From the NCBI GenBank assembly GCA_963781805.1, contig CAWAHF010000004.1, positions 4,092,001-4,156,000 on the forward strand: a stretch of 64,000 bases of DNA. Direction: 5' to 3'. This document shows positions 34,670-43,736 of this stretch, piece by piece (the stretch's first letter is position 1; each line of letters begins with the position of its first letter). Under the pieces are notes generated by a model that saw only the letters and a program-made list of their open reading frames with translations, did not search any database and was not told the DNA's origin. The position numbers and the translations under genes are program-made. This DNA is from JAFGPL01 sp963781805. Lineage in GTDB: Bacteria; Bacteroidota; Bacteroidia; Bacteroidales; UBA10428.

Positions 34670-37189
34670 ATGAAAAATCTGATAAGCTCCATAAAGGCAA
34701 AAATATTATTAGGATATTTCCTTCTTTTCATTATTTCCAGCATTATTATCTATGTAATTTATACCGAAACTGTAAAATATTCCCGAAAAAATTCTGATTT
34801 AAATCCTCTGGATCAAAAGGTTTTTCTGGTTAATAATATACTCACCAATCTATATCAGGCTGAAGGTCTCGAACGCACCTACGTACAGACAGGAAACCTT
34901 AAATATTATGTCCATTATGAATATTTTATGGATACCATTTACAGTCAGATTGATACATTGAATTTACTTTCAGCAGGTAACCCGGAACTTTTATATACAG
35001 ACAGTATCCGAACTCTATTTGATAAAAAAAGAAGTAACCTGAGAGAACTGGTTTCCATCAAAAAAAGCAGGACATCCGGAGAATTAATGAAACAAACATT
35101 GGATAAATTATCCAAAACCGGGGACTCCGCTGAAAAAATTTTCAGTATTAATAAAAAGGTTTCAACCAACCGCGATACCATTTTCATTAAACAAAAAAAG
35201 AAGAGTTTTATTTCGAGGTTTTTTCATGTGTTTGCATCAAATGAGTCCAGTGACTCTGTAATGCAGGTAAAAATTAATCATTCTGTTCAGTACGACACTG
35301 TGCAGAATTCATTTAATCCCGCGGATTCAACGGTGCAATATCTATCGCTTATCATGAAGAATTTTCAGGGTGAAAATAATGAAATTGATCAGCAACTTGA
35401 GCAAAAGGAACGGGAAATTCTGGAAAACAATCTTACGATTTCTGCTCAATTGCGCCAGCTGTTGAATATTTTCAAGAATGATGAGATAATCCGATCGTTC
35501 AATGAATTGAAAATTATTCAGGGACGTATCAGGAAAACCACATGGTATATAGCTGGCCTCGGAACGGTTGCCTTACTCACCATTATTGGTTTTATAATTT
35601 TAATACTCAGAGATATCAGCAAAAGTCAAAAATACAGAAAAGAGCTGGAACGGTCGATTGAATATTCCAATTCGTTGCTTAAAAGCAAAGAACAGTTCAT
35701 GCTGACCATAAGCCACGATATCAAATCGCCTTTAAGTTCGGTGATTGGTTATGCCCGGCTTATGAATCAAAGTGATGACAAAGGACAGAAAGATCATTAT
35801 CTGGCAAACATTACCAATTCTTACGAACATGTTTTGAAGCTGATTACTGATTTAACTGATTTGTCCCGGCTTGATTCGGGAAAACTTAAGATCAGAAACA
35901 TTTGGTTTAAGCTTGATACACTTATTGACGACACTTTTTCCGGATTTTATCCTGTGGCATTAGCCAAAAACCTGGAATTTCAGCTTCAGAATAAACTTGA
36001 CAACTCAACCGACTATCTGAGTGATCCGGTACGAATAAAACAAATATTGTCAAACCTGATATCAAATGCAATTAAATTTACCGAAAAAGGGAAAGTAATT
36101 TTGAAAGTTTCCCTTTATGAAAGTCACAGGAATATTGATCGCATCAAAATCGAAGTGGAAGATACCGGGATTGGAATTTCTGAAAAGGATAAAAAAGTAA
36201 TTTTTAATGAATTTACCCGGGTTTCTTCGGAAGAAAAAAAACAATATGAAGGCGCAGGTTTGGGTCTTGCTATTACCCAAAGGATTGTTGAACTTATGAA
36301 TGGAACGGTTTCATTAAAAAGCGGTCCCGGAAACGGGAGCAGTTTTACCATTTTTTTACCGCTTGAAAAATGGATTAAACCGGCATCTGATAATCAGGTT
36401 GGAACGGAACTGTCAACTGAAAAGCCTGTGAATAAACAAATTATGCTGATTGATGACGATGAAACATTGCTTGACATAATGGCCGAAACGTTGGAAAAAG
36501 ACAAAATGAAAACACATAAGTTCCAGTCTGCCAATTCAGCAATACAATCTTTAAAGAAAAATCCTTACGACCTGATATTGACCGATATACAGATGCCAAC
36601 CATGAGTGGTATTGAATTACTGGCGTTTATTCGTAATAAAACTGATAAAAATATACCGGTTATAGCAATTACAGGCAAACGCAGCTCCGAAAACGAGAAT
36701 TATCCCGAATCCCGATTTTCAGCATGTCTGTTTAAACCCTTTCTTCCTGAACAGTTGCTGGAAATTGTAAATAAGGTATTATCCGAAAGAATTCCCGTTT
36801 CATACACACAGACTCCATATATTCCTGATAACCAGAGCGAAGAACTAAATTACAATCTGACAAGGATTAGGAAATATACTGGCAATGATGATGCAGATTT
36901 TAACAAAAATTTGTTATCATTTATTGAATCCACCTATAAGAACCTGATTCTGTTTAAAAAATATCAGGACGAAAAAGATTTTAAGTCGCTTCAGGATCTG
37001 GCTCACAAAATGTTATCCATGTTCCGTCAGATAGAAGCTATTCAAATAATAGCACAATTATTGAAGATTGAGGCAACAGAAAAAAATCCAATTTCTGATG
37101 AAGAATGGATTGAATTAGGAAATACCACACGTGAGAAAATCACGTGGTTTATTGAATTATTCAGTAAGGAACAAAATATTTCAGTTTGA
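34670..37189 (+). CDS. Hybrid sensor histidine kinase (HisKA-HATPase-receiver-HPt)
   Basis: This 839-residue protein has a first transmembrane helix (about 11-31), a large periplasmic sensor region of about 250 residues with coiled-coil character, a second transmembrane helix (about 291-313), HisKA with His349 in MLTISHDIKSPLSSVIGYAR, a HATPase domain with VEDTGIGISEKDKKVIFNEF and GAGLGLAITQRIVELMNG, a receiver with Asp639 in LILTDIQMPTMSGIELL, and a C-terminal HPt-like bundle with His779 in LQDLAHKMLSMFRQI. A full phosphorelay in one chain, so a further response regulator must exist elsewhere. Its 3' end abuts a truncated gene on the other strand. Confidence 0.93.
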   Translation: MKNLISSIKAKILLGYFLLFIISSIIIYVIYTETVKYSRKNSDLNPLDQKVFLVNNILTNLYQAEGLERTYVQTGNLKYYVHYEYFMDTIYSQIDTLNLLSAGNPELLYTDSIRTLFDKKRSNLRELVSIKKSRTSGELMKQTLDKLSKTGDSAEKIFSINKKVSTNRDTIFIKQKKKSFISRFFHVFASNESSDSVMQVKINHSVQYDTVQNSFNPADSTVQYLSLIMKNFQGENNEIDQQLEQKEREILENNLTISAQLRQLLNIFKNDEIIRSFNELKIIQGRIRKTTWYIAGLGTVALLTIIGFIILILRDISKSQKYRKELERSIEYSNSLLKSKEQFMLTISHDIKSPLSSVIGYARLMNQSDDKGQKDHYLANITNSYEHVLKLITDLTDLSRLDSGKLKIRNIWFKLDTLIDDTFSGFYPVALAKNLEFQLQNKLDNSTDYLSDPVRIKQILSNLISNAIKFTEKGKVILKVSLYESHRNIDRIKIEVEDTGIGISEKDKKVIFNEFTRVSSEEKKQYEGAGLGLAITQRIVELMNGTVSLKSGPGNGSSFTIFLPLEKWIKPASDNQVGTELSTEKPVNKQIMLIDDDETLLDIMAETLEKDKMKTHKFQSANSAIQSLKKNPYDLILTDIQMPTMSGIELLAFIRNKTDKNIPVIAITGKRSSENENYPESRFSACLFKPFLPEQLLEIVNKVLSERIPVSYTQTPYIPDNQSEELNYNLTRIRKYTGNDDADFNKNLLSFIESTYKNLILFKKYQDEKDFKSLQDLAHKMLSMFRQIEAIQIIAQLLKIEATEKNPISDEEWIELGNTTREKITWFIELFSKEQNISV

Positions 37190-37436
37190 GATTTGTGAAT
37201 TTCAACCTTATAAGTTCCGTCTGAAACGCTAAAGGCTTGGTCGATAGTGCATCCCCAATAATCTTTTAAGATAGCCTTACTTACTGCATCAGGAAGTTCG
37301 GTAACCTTTATTTCGGCATACAATTCTCCGCTCTTGCTAATTGCCGGAACAGCTTCGAGATAAGTTGCACCCAATTTCTGCGGCAGGCAAATTGACATAA
37401 CCAGTGCTGCAGCTAATACCAAGAATACTTTTTCAC
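37186..37436 (-). pseudogene. Truncated PepSY-like secreted protein gene
   Basis: On the minus strand a GTG at 37436 begins GTG-AAA-AAG, one A short of the expected reading M-K-K-V-F-L-V-L-A-A-A. In the shifted frame the sequence reads LVLAAALVMSICLPQKLGAT and then the PepSY-like part VTELPDAVSKAILKDYWGCT and IDQAFSVSDGTYKVEI. Homology stops about where the stop codon of the hybrid kinase gene lies (37187-37189); beyond this the frame only continues as an accidental antisense of the kinase gene. Both a frameshift in the start region and loss of the 3' end argue for a remnant. Intact relatives are small periplasmic proteins. Confidence 0.65.
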
Positions 37437-37709
37437 GAGGAATGAATTTTAAAATCTATACTAAAAATTTTCCTTTGGTTGATTGAAAGGATTATGCCAT
37501 GCATTTAACTAAAATCGAAGTTTATGTCCAAATCAATTCAGCTTCAACAGCTTATTCGATGAAAATTTAATTCAGAACATAAAAGTCACTTAAATTACTT
37601 ATGTTGATTCCCCATACAGGTTGTGGAATTTTCTGCAATCTACTTCGGATACATATAAATCGAAGTGAAAAACTTAATTTAGCAGTTTAAATTTTAACAT
37701 TCTTAAAAT

Positions 37710-38630
37710 TTGAACAGGGAATATGAAATAAGAAAAGCCTCGTGGGTTGGTATTTTCGGGAATGCATTTCTTGCATTAATTAAGATTGTAATAGGTCTTA
37801 TTGCAGGCAGCCTGGCAGTGGTAGCTGATGGTATCGATTCCATGAGCGACATCATAACTTCCGTAATTACACTAATCGCTGCAAGGATACTTTCAAAACC
37901 TCCGGATATTAGATTTCCTTATGGTTATGGCAAGGTCGATACCATTGCAACCAAAGCATTGTCTTTTATTATTTTGTTTGCAGGCGCTCAATTAGCCATA
38001 TCAACCGTTCAAAAACTTGCACATGGTGCGATTACCGGGCTTCCATCGAAAATTGCCATTGTTGTTACCATAGTATCTATTGGAGGTAAATTTTTGTTAG
38101 CATGGCACCAGAAATATGTTGGTAAAAAAACCAACAGCGATATGTTGATTGCCAACGGACGTAACATGCAGAATGATGTTTTGATTTCGAGCTCAGTTCT
38201 CGTGGGACTAATTCTTACTTTTATTTTTAAATTGCCCATCATTGATCCAATTGTTGCCGTTTTGGTAAGTATTTGGATCATCAAAGTTGGCATTGAGATT
38301 TTTATGCAATCAAATGTCGATTTAATGGATGGTACACAGGATTGTACCATTTACGACAAAATTTTTTCAGCTATGGAAAAGGTGGAAGGAGTTCACAATC
38401 CTCACCGGGTACGCGCCCGAAAAATAGGTGATAAAATAATGGTATCGGCAGATATCGAAGTCGATGGAAAAATATCTCTCCAGAAAGCCCACCAAATTGC
38501 GCATGATGTTGAGGACAGCATCAAAGAGTGCATTGATAATATTTTTGATGTCGCCATTCATGTGGAACCTGTCGGTGACAAAACCTCTGAAAAACAAATC
38601 GGGCTTTCGCGGGAATCGTTTTCAGAATAA
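37710..38630 (+). CDS. Cation diffusion facilitator (FieF-like)
   Basis: This 306-residue CDF transporter is read from a TTG start at 37710, as no ATG precedes the conserved first helix (KASWVGIFGNAFLALIKIVI). The metal site residues are in VADGIDSMSDIITSVITL (helix II, D-x3-D) and ANGRNMQNDVLISSSVLVG (helix V). The combination DxxxD/NxxxD-like differs from the HxxxD zinc-specific protein at 19251, so iron or manganese is more likely. The cytoplasmic tail begins at IFMQSNVDLMDG. It lies just before the hemerythrin gene, with an iron-related neighbourhood following. Confidence 0.92.
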   Translation: MNREYEIRKASWVGIFGNAFLALIKIVIGLIAGSLAVVADGIDSMSDIITSVITLIAARILSKPPDIRFPYGYGKVDTIATKALSFIILFAGAQLAISTVQKLAHGAITGLPSKIAIVVTIVSIGGKFLLAWHQKYVGKKTNSDMLIANGRNMQNDVLISSSVLVGLILTFIFKLPIIDPIVAVLVSIWIIKVGIEIFMQSNVDLMDGTQDCTIYDKIFSAMEKVEGVHNPHRVRARKIGDKIMVSADIEVDGKISLQKAHQIAHDVEDSIKECIDNIFDVAIHVEPVGDKTSEKQIGLSRESFSE

Positions 38631-38683
38631 ATTCCCTGAAGTGAGATTCGATGACCTAACTATTTATATTCATTATAAATAGC

Positions 38684-38691
38684 TACCTTTG
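38684..38691 (+). promoter_or_regulatory. Candidate -7 promoter box for the hemerythrin-luxR pair
   Basis: TACCTTTG matches TAnnTTTG and is 17 bases before the start codon of the hemerythrin gene. A -33 match is not evident. Confidence 0.45.
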
Positions 38692-38708
38692 AAGTCAAAT
38701 TTTGAACT

Positions 38709-39449
38709 ATGCAGATTTTTTCCGATATGTTAATGGCAGATATTATTCATCTAAATTATCTGCTTTTGCCTGTAATAACAAGGTTTGATATTCGGTTAGG
38801 GTTTGGAAATAAGAGTGTCGAAGAGGTTTGCAAAGAACATGAAGTAGACGTTCATTTCTTTCTGGAAATTGTAAATTCATATCACGATCCCGATTATTTT
38901 CCAGACAAAGAGCTACAACATTTCAGGCTTGAACTGCTTGTCCATTATCTACAGAAAACACATGAATATTATCTGTCCGTTAAAATACCCCAAATTGAAT
39001 CTTTTATTCAAGCGCTCATCAACACATCAAATAACTATAATAAAGACAGGCTTGGGCTTATTGAAAAATTTTTCGGGGAATACAAAGAAGAATTGATTGC
39101 ACATATCGAACGTGAAGAAAATCTCGTGCTACCTTATGTTTTGGAGGTTGAAAAAGTGTTTCAGCAGAATAGCAGTAGTCAACAAATTGTCGATAAAATA
39201 AAATCATACTCTATTGTTAAGTTTGCTGATGAGCACAACAACGTTGAAGATAAATTATATGATTTAAAAAACATACTGATTAAATTTTTTCCTCCTTTCG
39301 ATGATGTTTTTCTTTGTAATAATATCCTCACAGAACTTTTCAGACTTGAAAAAGATCTGAACAATCACGCCCGTATCGAAGATAAAGTGCTTATTCCAAA
39401 AGTAAGGGAAATGGAAAAATCAATCCTCGCCAGGCAGATACAAAAATGA
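38709..39449 (+). CDS. Hemerythrin-domain (RIC/YtfE-like) protein
   Basis: This 246-residue all-helical protein has the signature of di-iron hemerythrin-like repair or sensor proteins: ELLVHYLQKTHEYYLSVKIP, IAHIEREENLVLPYV, VKFADEHNNVEDKLYDL and LNNHARIEDKVLIPKV. These supply the H-x-x-x-E, H...E and H-x3-E ligands. A ScdA-like N-terminal domain is replaced here by a helix pair (SVEEVCKEHEVDVHFF). Such proteins handle iron-sulfur damage by nitric oxide or oxygen. The LuxR-type regulator begins at the ATGA overlap at 39446, so both act together. Confidence 0.88.
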   Translation: MQIFSDMLMADIIHLNYLLLPVITRFDIRLGFGNKSVEEVCKEHEVDVHFFLEIVNSYHDPDYFPDKELQHFRLELLVHYLQKTHEYYLSVKIPQIESFIQALINTSNNYNKDRLGLIEKFFGEYKEELIAHIEREENLVLPYVLEVEKVFQQNSSSQQIVDKIKSYSIVKFADEHNNVEDKLYDLKNILIKFFPPFDDVFLCNNILTELFRLEKDLNNHARIEDKVLIPKVREMEKSILARQIQK

Positions 39450-40033
39450 GAGGAATTTTTATCATAGAAAAGTCATTCCTGATACGTTCTGCATTGGTTA
39501 GAATGATTTCCGAGGTTGAAGATCGGAGCTACATTCATGAATTAAATTCGTTGGCAGAACTAAACTATTTTGACAGCGAAACAGAAAATGCAATCATTAT
39601 CATTGATGAAAAGCAACTCCCTGAGAATTATGAAAAAGAATTTAACAGGCTGGAACTTAAAAATTACCGGTTAATTCAGATTTGTAGTAAAAATGAATCC
39701 AAATTTAAAGAAGCAGATACAATTTGTCTGGATGAAGAACAGGATTCAATTATGAGAAAAATCAGAAGTTTACCAACATCCCGAAAAGATAAGAATAGAG
39801 AAGAAAACGGAAAGGCAAAAATATTATCTGATAGAGAAACAAATATTCTCAGGTATGTTGCATTGGGATATACAAATAAGGAAATTGCCGATAAACTTTT
39901 CTTAAGCAGTCATACGGTTATTGCACATCGCAAGAATATTTCTGCAAAACTTGGAATTAAAACGATTGCGGGATTTACAGTATATGCATTGCTTAACAAT
40001 ATAATTTTACCGAATGAGATTGGCACAACTTAA
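39446..40033 (+). CDS. LuxR-type regulator with degenerate receiver domain
   Basis: This 195-residue protein has an N-terminal receiver-like fold (about 1-105; MRGIFIIEKSFLIRSALVRM, then NAIIIIDEKQL) in which the canonical phospho-acceptor context is missing, and a C-terminal LuxR/FixJ helix-turn-helix with LSDRETNILRYVALGYTNKE and HTVIAHRKNISAKLGI. Its start codon overlaps the stop of the hemerythrin gene by four bases. It is probably controlled by protein contact or by the hemerythrin protein rather than by phosphorylation. The next genes take up haem, which suggests a role in iron or redox response. Confidence 0.88.
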   Translation: MRGIFIIEKSFLIRSALVRMISEVEDRSYIHELNSLAELNYFDSETENAIIIIDEKQLPENYEKEFNRLELKNYRLIQICSKNESKFKEADTICLDEEQDSIMRKIRSLPTSRKDKNREENGKAKILSDRETNILRYVALGYTNKEIADKLFLSSHTVIAHRKNISAKLGIKTIAGFTVYALLNNIILPNEIGTT

Positions 40034-40038
40034 TGATT

Positions 40039-40046
40039 TATATTTG
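40039..40046 (+). promoter_or_regulatory. Candidate -7 promoter box before the small membrane protein and hmuY
   Basis: TATATTTG is a perfect TAnnTTTG box 25 bases upstream of the ATG at 40071, with TTGG about 16 bases before it as a partial -33. It gives a very short leader and supports the small reading frame. Confidence 0.5.
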
Positions 40047-40070
40047 CATATAATTTAAGAACTGAATTTT

Positions 40071-40439
40071 ATGTTTTTCTTTAGCGGCAGCAGCTCTATA
40101 TTAATATATCTTCTTTCCCTAGCAGTCGTCTGGGGCGCTATTCTTGTGAATAGTTTTGTATATACCACACTGAAGAAAGAAATTAAGAATCAAAATAGCT
40201 TTAAGGTAACCGTTAAGGATAACTCTAGAATTTCGTATGAAAAAACTTATTTTGTTCAGCCCCATAAATATGCTCATCAGAAAAAGACAGGGATTATGGT
40301 TTATAAAAAACCAATTTGCTCAAAATATATACCATTACAAGCCATCATTAAGTTTTTTCCAACAAATATTTATTCCTGTTTTGACAACACCTGTCTTTTA
40401 CGTGCTCCCCCGCAATTAACTATAACCTCAGTCTCCTGA
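40071..40439 (+). CDS. Small membrane-anchored hypothetical protein
   Basis: This 122-residue reading frame has one N-terminal transmembrane helix (about 10-31; ILIYLLSLAVVWGAILVNSF) and a basic, beta-rich remainder with QPHKYAHQKKTGIMVYKKPI and, late, C-x4-C-type cysteines (SCFDNTCLL). I do not recognise a family. The promoter-like box at 40039 and its place between the regulator and the hmuY operon support it as a gene, but low composition bias leaves doubt. If real it could be part of the haem-uptake unit. Confidence 0.45.
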   Translation: MFFFSGSSSILIYLLSLAVVWGAILVNSFVYTTLKKEIKNQNSFKVTVKDNSRISYEKTYFVQPHKYAHQKKTGIMVYKKPICSKYIPLQAIIKFFPTNIYSCFDNTCLLRAPPQLTITSVS

Positions 40440-40508
40440 TTTATTCATTCAGGAATTTCCTTCATGTTATACATTTATTAGTAGTAGTTTTCACTTAAAT
40501 TATCAAAA

Positions 40509-41486
40509 ATGAAATATATAGTTATTGCAATTATACTGAGTATTGTTATGATTTCCTGTGAAAAAGATAATAACAATTCAGGTACAACGGATGTCTCTAT
40601 TTCCATGGGACCAAATTATATGAATGATGTATTTTATGGCCTCAATGACAACACTATAACTGAAGTTAACCGTACCAATTGGGATATTGCTTTTGGAACA
40701 TTTGTTATGAGCCCTTCAATTATCATTAATGGAGGCAATGGAGTTGTGTTATATGAGGTATCGAAAGATACCAACGATTGGTACAACCCAGTAGATACCT
40801 CTGAAATAAGCAGTTGGCCAAAGCTCAATAATTCTTTGCAAACGTGGGATATCGGAGCATTTAGTGCAAATATGGGTGGCGGATTTGATTTTGGCTGGGG
40901 TGTTTACCTCGGAGCGCCATCTCATAACGTTGTCGGGAATTCTGTGTTTTTGATAAAATTGCCTGATAATTCCGCTAAAAAAATACTTATCCGAATGAAA
41001 AACGGATATCAAAACAGTGTAAATTTTGTTTATGCCAACATCGACGGATCGGATGAAATAAACGTAACAATATCTGATAATAATTATGCAACCAAGGAGT
41101 ATGTTTATTATTCCCTGTCATCCAACAGCGTTATCGATCGCGAACCAGCGAAAGAAAACTGGGATCTGCTTTTTACCCAATATTACGATACGCAGATTAA
41201 TTATATCGTTACCGGAGTTTTGAGTAAACCTGGAGTTACCATTGCTAAAGTAACAGGGGTTGCCCCGACAGCCGCCGATACAACCATGGCCGATTATTCT
41301 TCATCCATTTCAACCATTGGGTACGACTGGAAACAAATAGATATGATGACCTATCAGTACAGCCTGGCAGATAATGTAAGTTACTTTGTAAAAACTACTA
41401 CAAATCATGTTTACCAGATTTATTTCACCCGGTTTGATGGTAGCGCCACCGGAAATATCGGGTTAAAACAAAAAATGATAAAATAA
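40509..41486 (+). CDS. hmuY: HmuY-family haem-binding lipoprotein
   Basis: This 325-residue lipoprotein has the signal MKYIVIAIILSIVMISC with lipobox Cys17. The body is an all-beta HmuY fold: MNDVFYGLNDNTITEV followed by NWDIAFGTFVMSPSIIING, and a second YVYYSL...REPAKENWDLLFTQYYD block. HmuY takes haem from host or environmental haemoproteins at the cell surface and hands it to a TonB-dependent receptor. The receptor gene follows after 18 bases. Confidence 0.88.
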   Translation: MKYIVIAIILSIVMISCEKDNNNSGTTDVSISMGPNYMNDVFYGLNDNTITEVNRTNWDIAFGTFVMSPSIIINGGNGVVLYEVSKDTNDWYNPVDTSEISSWPKLNNSLQTWDIGAFSANMGGGFDFGWGVYLGAPSHNVVGNSVFLIKLPDNSAKKILIRMKNGYQNSVNFVYANIDGSDEINVTISDNNYATKEYVYYSLSSNSVIDREPAKENWDLLFTQYYDTQINYIVTGVLSKPGVTIAKVTGVAPTAADTTMADYSSSISTIGYDWKQIDMMTYQYSLADNVSYFVKTTTNHVYQIYFTRFDGSATGNIGLKQKMIK

Positions 41487-41504
41487 TACGAACTCCGTAG
41501 TTTT

Positions 41505-43736
41505 GTGAAATACTGTTCTGTCATATTAGGAATTGTTTTATACCTCATGCCTTCTGGGTTGCTTTTGGCACAGCAAAAGGTATATACCATAATTAACAAA
41601 AACACGGGTGAAAAAGTACCTTTTGCATCAATATCACTGGAACAGAAAAATAGTATAAAGAATTTGTTAAGCGATTCCAGGGGGCAATTTCAGGTGGAAG
41701 GTTCATCCCCAATGATTGTGAATATAGTGTGCCTGGGGTATAAAACATTTTCTGATACGCTTTATAGCGAATCCAATCCAAAAATCGAACTTATTCCCGA
41801 TGTGTTTAAGCTCGATGAAGTAGTTGTAACCGGCCAGGTTACCCCGAGAAAGTCCGATAAATCAGTTTACAATGTGAGTGTACTTACCAAAAAAGATATT
41901 GAGCTTAAGGCAACAGATAATCTTACCGGATTACTGACAAATGAGCTGAACATAAACCTCACACAGGAAGGTGTTTTGGGTCGTTCAGTGAGTTTCAGGG
42001 GCCTTGGCGGTGAATATATTAAGATATTATATAACGGTATGCCGGTTTCAGGCAGACAGCTTGGGATTATCGATCTTGATCAGATAAATCTTACAAATGT
42101 TGATCATATTGAAATTATCGAAGGGCCATTATCCGTTATTTATGGCAGTAATGCCATCGGAGGTGCTATCAATATCATAACAGGCCAGGGAGGTAATGAA
42201 AAGATACTTACTGATATAAGCGCTCATTATGAAACAGCAGGTATCTATAATGCTAATGCAAAAGTTTTTTTTAAGCTGAAAAATCATCATATTGGTTTAT
42301 ATGTTGCCCGCAACTTTTTTGCCGGATTCAATCCTCAAAAAAATACCCGGTACGATATCTGGAAACCTAAATTACAGTACATTCCGGGCATGACATACTC
42401 CTACCGGGGTAAAAAATTTCAATCGGAGTTTTATGCGGAATACCTGCACGAAGAACTGAGAGATAAAGATTCGTTATCGACGGTATATTTATACGAAGGC
42501 GCCGATGACAGGTATTACTATACCAAAAGGTTAAACACCGGTTTCTCTATGGATTATCAGTTTACGGAATCTTGTAAAATCATGCTGCAAAGTGATTATT
42601 CATTTTATAATAAGATCAAGAACAGTTACCATGTTGACCTGGTCAATCTTGAAAAATTTTTAATTCCCAGTCCTGAATTTCAGGATACCACACGGTTCAG
42701 ACTTCTATCCCAACGATTATCATTCTCAAAGGAATGGAAACGTTTGGAAATCCTGACAGGCTATGATTTTAATATTGAGCATGGAGAGGGCAAGAGGTTA
42801 TCCGGTGAGAAAAAGATTGGAGATTATGCTTTCTTCTCGAGTTTTATTATTTCACCGGGTAAAAGACTTCAGTTTCAACCGGGAGTCCGGTTCAGTTCCA
42901 ATACAAAGTACAAACCTCCTTTGGTGTATTCCATGAATATGAAATATGAACTTTCCGATTTCAGATTTCGTGCTTCTTATGCAAAAGGATTCCGAACTCC
43001 TTCACTCAAGGAATTATATATGGAATTTGTTGATCAAAATCATCATGTATACGGAAATGAAAATCTGTCTGCCGAAACAGCTGAAAATTATAGCTTTTCA
43101 GCTGCTTATTTTAAAACTACAGGGGAAAATAATTTAAATGTTAAACTTGATCTGTTTCTTACAAATATTCGTAACAAAATTGACTTTTTATATAAATTTG
43201 ACGCACTCGGAAACTTAGTAAGCGCAAGGTATTTTAATTTATCTGTAGAAGATTATCAATCACTGGGGACAACGTTGGTCTCTGAATTATTCCTGAATCA
43301 GGGAATCAATTTCAAGACAGGTATTTCTTATATTGGAATTTCCTCACTGGCCGGTAACAATACCTACCGGTTCCACACCGATGTATTTTCTTCCGTTAGC
43401 TATTCGATCCCGCGATTTTTCCTTGATTTTAAGGCTTATTATAAGTACACTGATAGAACATACTTTTATGTAAATAATATTGATGTTTTGGATGCGAGTA
43501 GTATCAAAGAAGAACATACCAATGGGTATCATAATCTCGATGTGACTATCAGAAAACGTTTTCCCGAACAGCACATTTCTTTGTCTGCAGGGATAAAAAA
43601 TGTATTTAATGAAGTCACTGTATTCTCAGATTTTTCAGGCTCATTTCATGGGGTAAGCAATAATAATTTACCTGTGGGCTGGGGAAGAACCTTTTTTATC
43701 CGTATGAATTATACATTCAGAAGCAAATCAAAATGA
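41505..43736 (+). CDS. hmuR: TonB-dependent receptor (HmuR-like)
   Basis: This 743-residue outer-membrane receptor starts at GTG 41505 with a signal peptide (MKYCSVILGIVLYLMPSGLL...AQQ). A CarboxypepD_reg-like domain follows (about 25-95), then the plug (about 100-220; DEVVVTGQVTPRKSDKSVYN, GLGGEYIKILYNGMPVSG, EGPLSVIYGSNAIGGAINI) and a 22-strand barrel with the ending RTFFIRMNYTFRSKSK. HmuR-type receptors import haem. It sits between two hmuY-type genes, and the stop overlaps the second lipoprotein's start by four bases. Confidence 0.93.
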   Translation: MKYCSVILGIVLYLMPSGLLLAQQKVYTIINKNTGEKVPFASISLEQKNSIKNLLSDSRGQFQVEGSSPMIVNIVCLGYKTFSDTLYSESNPKIELIPDVFKLDEVVVTGQVTPRKSDKSVYNVSVLTKKDIELKATDNLTGLLTNELNINLTQEGVLGRSVSFRGLGGEYIKILYNGMPVSGRQLGIIDLDQINLTNVDHIEIIEGPLSVIYGSNAIGGAINIITGQGGNEKILTDISAHYETAGIYNANAKVFFKLKNHHIGLYVARNFFAGFNPQKNTRYDIWKPKLQYIPGMTYSYRGKKFQSEFYAEYLHEELRDKDSLSTVYLYEGADDRYYYTKRLNTGFSMDYQFTESCKIMLQSDYSFYNKIKNSYHVDLVNLEKFLIPSPEFQDTTRFRLLSQRLSFSKEWKRLEILTGYDFNIEHGEGKRLSGEKKIGDYAFFSSFIISPGKRLQFQPGVRFSSNTKYKPPLVYSMNMKYELSDFRFRASYAKGFRTPSLKELYMEFVDQNHHVYGNENLSAETAENYSFSAAYFKTTGENNLNVKLDLFLTNIRNKIDFLYKFDALGNLVSARYFNLSVEDYQSLGTTLVSELFLNQGINFKTGISYIGISSLAGNNTYRFHTDVFSSVSYSIPRFFLDFKAYYKYTDRTYFYVNNIDVLDASSIKEEHTNGYHNLDVTIRKRFPEQHISLSAGIKNVFNEVTVFSDFSGSFHGVSNNNLPVGWGRTFFIRMNYTFRSKSK

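Noticed and set aside
37042..37189. Extension of the PepSY-like frame into the antisense of the hybrid kinase gene as a real C-terminus
   Set aside because: The residues in this part have no similarity to PepSY-type proteins and are a by-product of the kinase reading frame on the other strand.
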